NCBI GenBank assembly: GCA_946811185.2
Contig: OX328109.1
Coordinates: forward strand, 3,906,001-3,970,000
DNA length: 64,000 nt
Direction: 5' to 3'
From: Hippopus hippopus
Lineage: Eukaryota; Mollusca; Bivalvia; Cardiida; Cardiidae
Each line of letters begins with the position of its first letter. The first letter of the stretch is position 1. A program made the translations under genes and the position numbers. Below, piece by piece: positions 35,801 through 41,800 of this stretch. Under the pieces are notes generated by a model. The model was not told where the DNA came from. It searched no databases and worked only from the letters and a program-made list of their open reading frames with translations.

Positions 35801-38800
35801 TAAAACATGAAGTTCTTGACTTAAATTATGTGACATCATTGTTCTTTATATTTATTATCAGAGCCCTTACCCCTTTGCCACACAATCCTGATTTTAAAGA
35901 CCTTAGACAACGCTTCTTGAAAAACCTTTTGAGAAAAGGAGAAAATGCTTGTAGCCAGCATTTTCTCCTTATCCCACAATGTTTTCTACTTCATCAAAGA
36001 CAAATTCCATCATTAATGAGCCCATTATTCCATCATTAATTAGATGTCCCTTGATAAAGGTTTGAAAAAACCAAAACTAGTCGGGATTAAAATATTTTTT
36101 CAAAATGACACTTGGAGTTTGATCTCTTTTTATTCATTTATTTATCATTAATGAGCCAAACTTAAATTGCCATCTGCAAATGCTTTCAATTTGGACAAGT
36201 CAACATTTTTGTAATGAGACAAAGAATTACATACATTTTCTGCTGTTTCTGTTGTAAAAGTACTCTTGCTCACTTACTTTGTGTCACTAAACTGATTATT
36301 TTTTCGGAGACATTAGTGTGGAGAAAGAGCATTGCGCTCTCTTAGAGGTACCATGTAAGAATCCTGTGGTAAAGAATTCTGCAGCAGATAGTTATAATGA
36401 GGGGCAACTTTTAGAAATACCCATGCCACTGCATGAGTACTGGTTAAGGTTCCAGGGAGCAGTCATTGTGCGATTAACATTTATATCCCCGCAAAACGAA
36501 TGTTTTTGGGGGTATACTGGAATCAGCCTGTCTGTCTGGTCCGTCTATGTGTCCGTCTGTGTACAAAATACTAGTAATTTTGTGTCGCGAACTCCTCCTA
36601 CAGTTTTGCTGCTATTGTATTGAAAGTTTGTTGGTACATTGACCTAATACTGAAGTTGTGCAAGATGCAGTTTTCGATCATCTACTCCCTATGATTCCAG
36701 GGTAATCTCCCTTTGAACTTAGAAAATTTTCTGTTAAATTGCCTGTTTCTGTCAAAGTGCTGGCAGGGGTATTAAGTCACATTCAGTGACAGCTCTAGTA
36801 GCACAAGTTGTAGAACTTGTTTTACAACCAATAGAAAATATATGAGCCATTCTATGTTAACCCATTACCAAACAATCCCTGGTTTTTACGACCCTGAGAT
36901 AGAAACCTTTTGAAAATATTGTGGAAAAAGGAGAAAATGCTGGTAACCAGCGTTTTCTCCTTTTCCCACGTTTTCTACCCCGCTGGAAACAAATTTCAAT
37001 TTTTAAGTTACGTTTATTTTGTTGACTACAGGTGCTTTCAATTTGGACCAGTCTAAAATTTTGTCGCTTGGTAAAGAGTTAAAAGGGTGCTCAATCCATT
37101 TGAAAAAAGTATTGACCTAGTTCAGCCTGTGCAGTCCACAAAGACTGACCTGGGTTGTCAGACATAATGGATGTTATGGAGCCTCAATTGTGGGAAGATT
37201 TGCTTGATATAATTCATCATGGAGATGCATTAAACTCCTTTTTACCAGAGCATGGCCTGCAACACGCGAAAAGGGGCATTCGGACATTTGCGTAAAGTAT
37301 CGTCTCGGATCAGCCTGCGCAGTCTGCGCAGGCTAATCCGAGAGGGCACTTTACGACTATATATAGATTTTGTCCTACAGTAGACTTACACAAAACAAAA
37401 GATTACAAAAGAATGGAAAGTGTCGTTCCGGATTAGCCTACGCGGACTGCGCAGGCTAATCCGAGACGACACATTACGTAAATGTCCGAATGCCCCTTTT
37501 CGCGTGTTGCAGGCCATATAGTAGGTTAAATCTAAACCCCAAGAAAATCTTTCTGTTCTAATATTGAAGATAACACATTACCAGCGAAGGCAGAAAAACC
37601 ATCAGCGCCTGCTGATATTCTAGCCTGTACACGGAAAGTTTTAAACCAGACACAGTCAGGACGGACAACTAGAGAAAAAAGGTTGATGACCCATCTAGGC
37701 TTGAAAGGTATGTTTATTTTTGTGATGAAATTGGAAACTGATCATACAGCATTTTGTTTCTGTAGACAAAAACTTTATTTACAAGAAAGACTGTTCTTGC
37801 ATCCAAATCTGGGTCTTTTTTCACCAACTACTGGTAATCATATTTGTAATTTTATACTCAAGCATTTTCTAAAGTTGAGAGTAACACGACTTATGATTGT
37901 CCTAAACCAAATGGTTGAACCAATCAGAAGTTATGTTACTTTCTAAATGTATGATTAAACCAAGAATGTTCTGAAGCATGGTTCATGAATATGAACCCTG
38001 GACTCTACCTTATTCTGAAAGATCCAAATTAGGGATTCTGAAAAATCCAAATTAGGGATTCTGAAAGATCCAAATTAGGGATTCTGAAAGATCCAAATTA
38101 GGGATTCTAGTGTTGTTCTGAAAAAATGCATGTACCTGACTCTACAGAGTCCAATATGGATTCAGATATTTTGTACTAACTCAAATGGTAGTTCTAAATC
38201 TTTACCACACAATCCCAAGTTTAGCAACCATGGGGAAATAGGCTTTTGAAAACATTGTGGGAAAACGAGAAAATGCTGGTAACCAGCATTTTCTCTTTTA
38301 CTCACTATGTTTTCTGTCATTACATAAAAGAATTGCATTATTAGAGCTACATTTAATTTGTTGTCTGCAAATACTTTTGATTAGGACAAGCCTTAAATTT
38401 TGTTGATTGGTATAGAGCTAAAGCATTTTCATTAGTCATGTTTACGCAAGTATGAAAAAAATTATCTTCTGTCTGAATTTCAGGTATATCAGAAGATGAG
38501 TGGAAAATGTTTGCAAAGTCTGTCAAAGTGACCCGATCTCAAGGACTGTCGCAGATGTCACATAAACTCATGACTGGGGCCCGCTTAAAGGTTGTGTATG
38601 AAACGAATGCCCTGGGCCTCAAGAAGGGGGAGTTTATGTTGGAAAAAGGACCAACACATCATCATATCAGTTTTATGATTGCCTATTTCTTGGACAGAAC
38701 TTTAGGTGTAAGTGATTTGCTTATTCTTTTGGATGGAACTTTAGGTGTAAAGTCTTGAGACGAGATCTTTTATTTTTACTATGATTGCCCTATCTTTGGA

Positions 38801-41800
38801 TATAACTTCAGTTTTAATTCTTGAAACATATTTTTAAAAAAAAGAATTCATAATTATTGGCTGTACTTTAGATGTAAGTCAAGAAACATTATTTTTCTTA
38901 TTCTTATTATGATTGCGTGTGGTGTCCGTGGTCGTGAGTGGTGTCTGTGGTCAAGAGGTAGTCTAGAGCAATGGCCTCGTAACCATAATGCAAATACCAT
39001 AAAGCAAAGCTCATATTTCTAAAAGTACCTCAGCACACAACTTCAATGGAGAAAGTATAATACAAATCGTTTCTAGTTTATGATTTCTATCATACAGTAG
39101 GTTTGACCTTTGATGATGGTTGCCCCACCCAAAAGGTCTTGAGTTCGATACCCGGGAGCGGGTGTCAACTGGGATTTTTCATTGGCCCACACATTCGGCG
39201 TGAATACTGGTGTAGTTCCCAGGAAGCAGAATAGAGAGAGATTAGTATAAATTGTAAGAACTTGTTTCTCAATCAATGTAAAATGAACATGTTTAAACTA
39301 TTATGATTGCCTGTTGTTTGACCAAACTGTAGGCACAAGTCTTGATTTTCTCAGGGAGGATAAAGACAAATTTCATGATTTTGAGCCACATTTTATTTAT
39401 TGTCTCTTAGTATGGATGAGGCTCAAATGTTACTGTCTGGTAACAAATTAACCCTTCACCACTTAAAACTCTTTACCAAACAACGAAATTATAGACTGGT
39501 CCAAATGGAAAGCATTTGCAGACGACAAAATGAGTGCGACTAAAAAATAGATAGTCCTTTTTGGGAAGGGTAGAAAACATTGTGGGAAAAGGAGAAAATG
39601 CTGGTTACCAGCATTTTCTCCTTTTTCCACAGTGTTTTCAAAAGGCTTCTTTTTCAGGGTCGTTAAAAGTCGGGATTGTGTGGTAAAGAGTTAATCCAGA
39701 GTCTTAAAAACCCTGAAGAAAAAGGCTTTTGAAAATATGGTGAGAAAATGCTGGTAACCAGTATTTTCTCCTTTTCCCACAACATTTTGTGCCCTTTCAA
39801 AGACAAAAATCATCTTTTGATGTACAATTATTTTGTTGTCTGCAAATGCTCTGAATTTTGTCTAGTACAGAATTTTGTCAGTTGGTAAAGAGTTACATGT
39901 CTGCAACACGTTTTCAACATCTGTCCCACAGCTATATCACGTTCCTCCAGCAAGCTGCAAGGTCTTCTCCTGGAATGATATACAGGACATCAGTGGTGAC
40001 AAAAAATTCCAAGAACTTTACACAAAGTTCAATGAATCAGAGGCTATAAGAGGTGAGTTTAGGCAGTTCTTTATCTTTCAAACAAAGCCTGTGTTTAATG
40101 GTCATTTGTTCAAGGGATCCACCCTTTATTTACCTTTTGCAATTAGAGTAAAGTAGGGTAATTCTGGCCCCCTGATTATACCCAGCAGCTATTTTAATAG
40201 TTAAATATTAACTTTAGTTTCCCCTCCCCCCCCCTTTCAGCCCTGGTAGCTCAGTCAGTAGCACACAGGAGGTCACTGGTTCGATCCCTGGCTGGCTCGG
40301 TCAATTTCTTTCTGAGGACTGATGATAGTCATTGTCACAGGATTCATTCCTCTCTCTCTGCTGACTATTGTTTCGACAATGTTTATGTGGGAAAGCAGCC
40401 AGTGGCATGGAAAGAATATTGTTTGGAGTACTGGTAACAGAAACTCCTGAAAAGCATGGATAGGTGTGGTGGCCTGTTAATGCATATAAATCAAACCGGA
40501 ATGCTTTACAAGCTTATAAAATATTAGAGTTGGAGTAATATATGCTTAAGAAATGTTCTAGGTGTTTAGAAACTCTTGAAAAAGGCAATAGCTGATATAG
40601 TGAACAGTAGAGTGGTATTTTTCATAGTGTTTTGTTCAAGTCTTTTTGCTTATTCTCAGGTGTGATTACAATGCCGGTTCCCCCTGTAATGAAGACAGAG
40701 AAAATAGGCATTGCCTTCCAAGACAGAGTGGTAACCAGCATCCAACCATACACACGGACAGAAAAATCTCAGCTGGAATATCTCCTTATTTGGGCAATGA
40801 TGAAATTTATACAACCATCCCATGGATATCTGGGTTATAAAGGTATTTATTAACTTTTATAATCAACTCTGTACCAAATAAAAAAGTTTTGGACTGGTTC
40901 AAATTCAAAGCAGTTGCAGATGGCAGTTGAAATTTGGTTGAATTATGAAATTTGGCTTCTAAAGGATAGAAAACATTGTTGGAAAAGGAGAAAATGCTAG
41001 TACACAATCCCTACTTTTGACGACCCTGAGAAATAAGCCTATAGAAAACATTGTGGGAAAAGGAGAAAATGCTGGTAACCAGCATTTTCTCCTTTTATCA
41101 CAATGTTTTCTACCCATCAGAAAACAAATTTCAAATTTTTAGTCACTATTATATTGTCTGCAAATGCTTTTGATTTGGACAAGCCAAAAATTTTGTCGTT
41201 TGGTAAAGAGTTAAAAGGTAAACCAGATGTAATATTCTAGACTTGTGCGAACTATAAGCTTTTGCAATGATGAAAGTGAATGCTTCTTAGATTTGTCTTT
41301 AACTCTTTACCACACGACAGAAATGTAGACTTGTCCAAATTGAAAGCACTTGCAGACGACAATTTAAATGTGGCTGAAATGATGAAATTTGTCTTTGGTA
41401 GATTAGAAAACATTGACGGAGAAGGAGAAAATGCTGGTTACCAGCATTTTCTCCTTTTGCCACAATGTTTTCAAAAGTCTTCCTCTGTAGGGTCGTTAAA
41501 AGTCGGGATTGTTTGGTAAAGGGTTAAATGACAAGAAAATCTAAAATAATTGGAAAAGGCTGAAATGATAGTTATTCCAGTTTTCTCCATTTTTCACAAT
41601 ATTATTTCGAAGCATTTTTCTGTCAGGGTAAATTAACCCTTTCCCAAACAACAAATCTTAGACTCTTGTGAATCATAGGGAAGAATGGTCCTTGGACAAG
41701 CAAAAAATTAACAATTAGCAAAATGCAAAATGTGTGGACCATTCTCAGCCTGTGCTCTGACTGCTCAGGTAAAAGAAACTCAAGGAAAGTATAGATAGGT

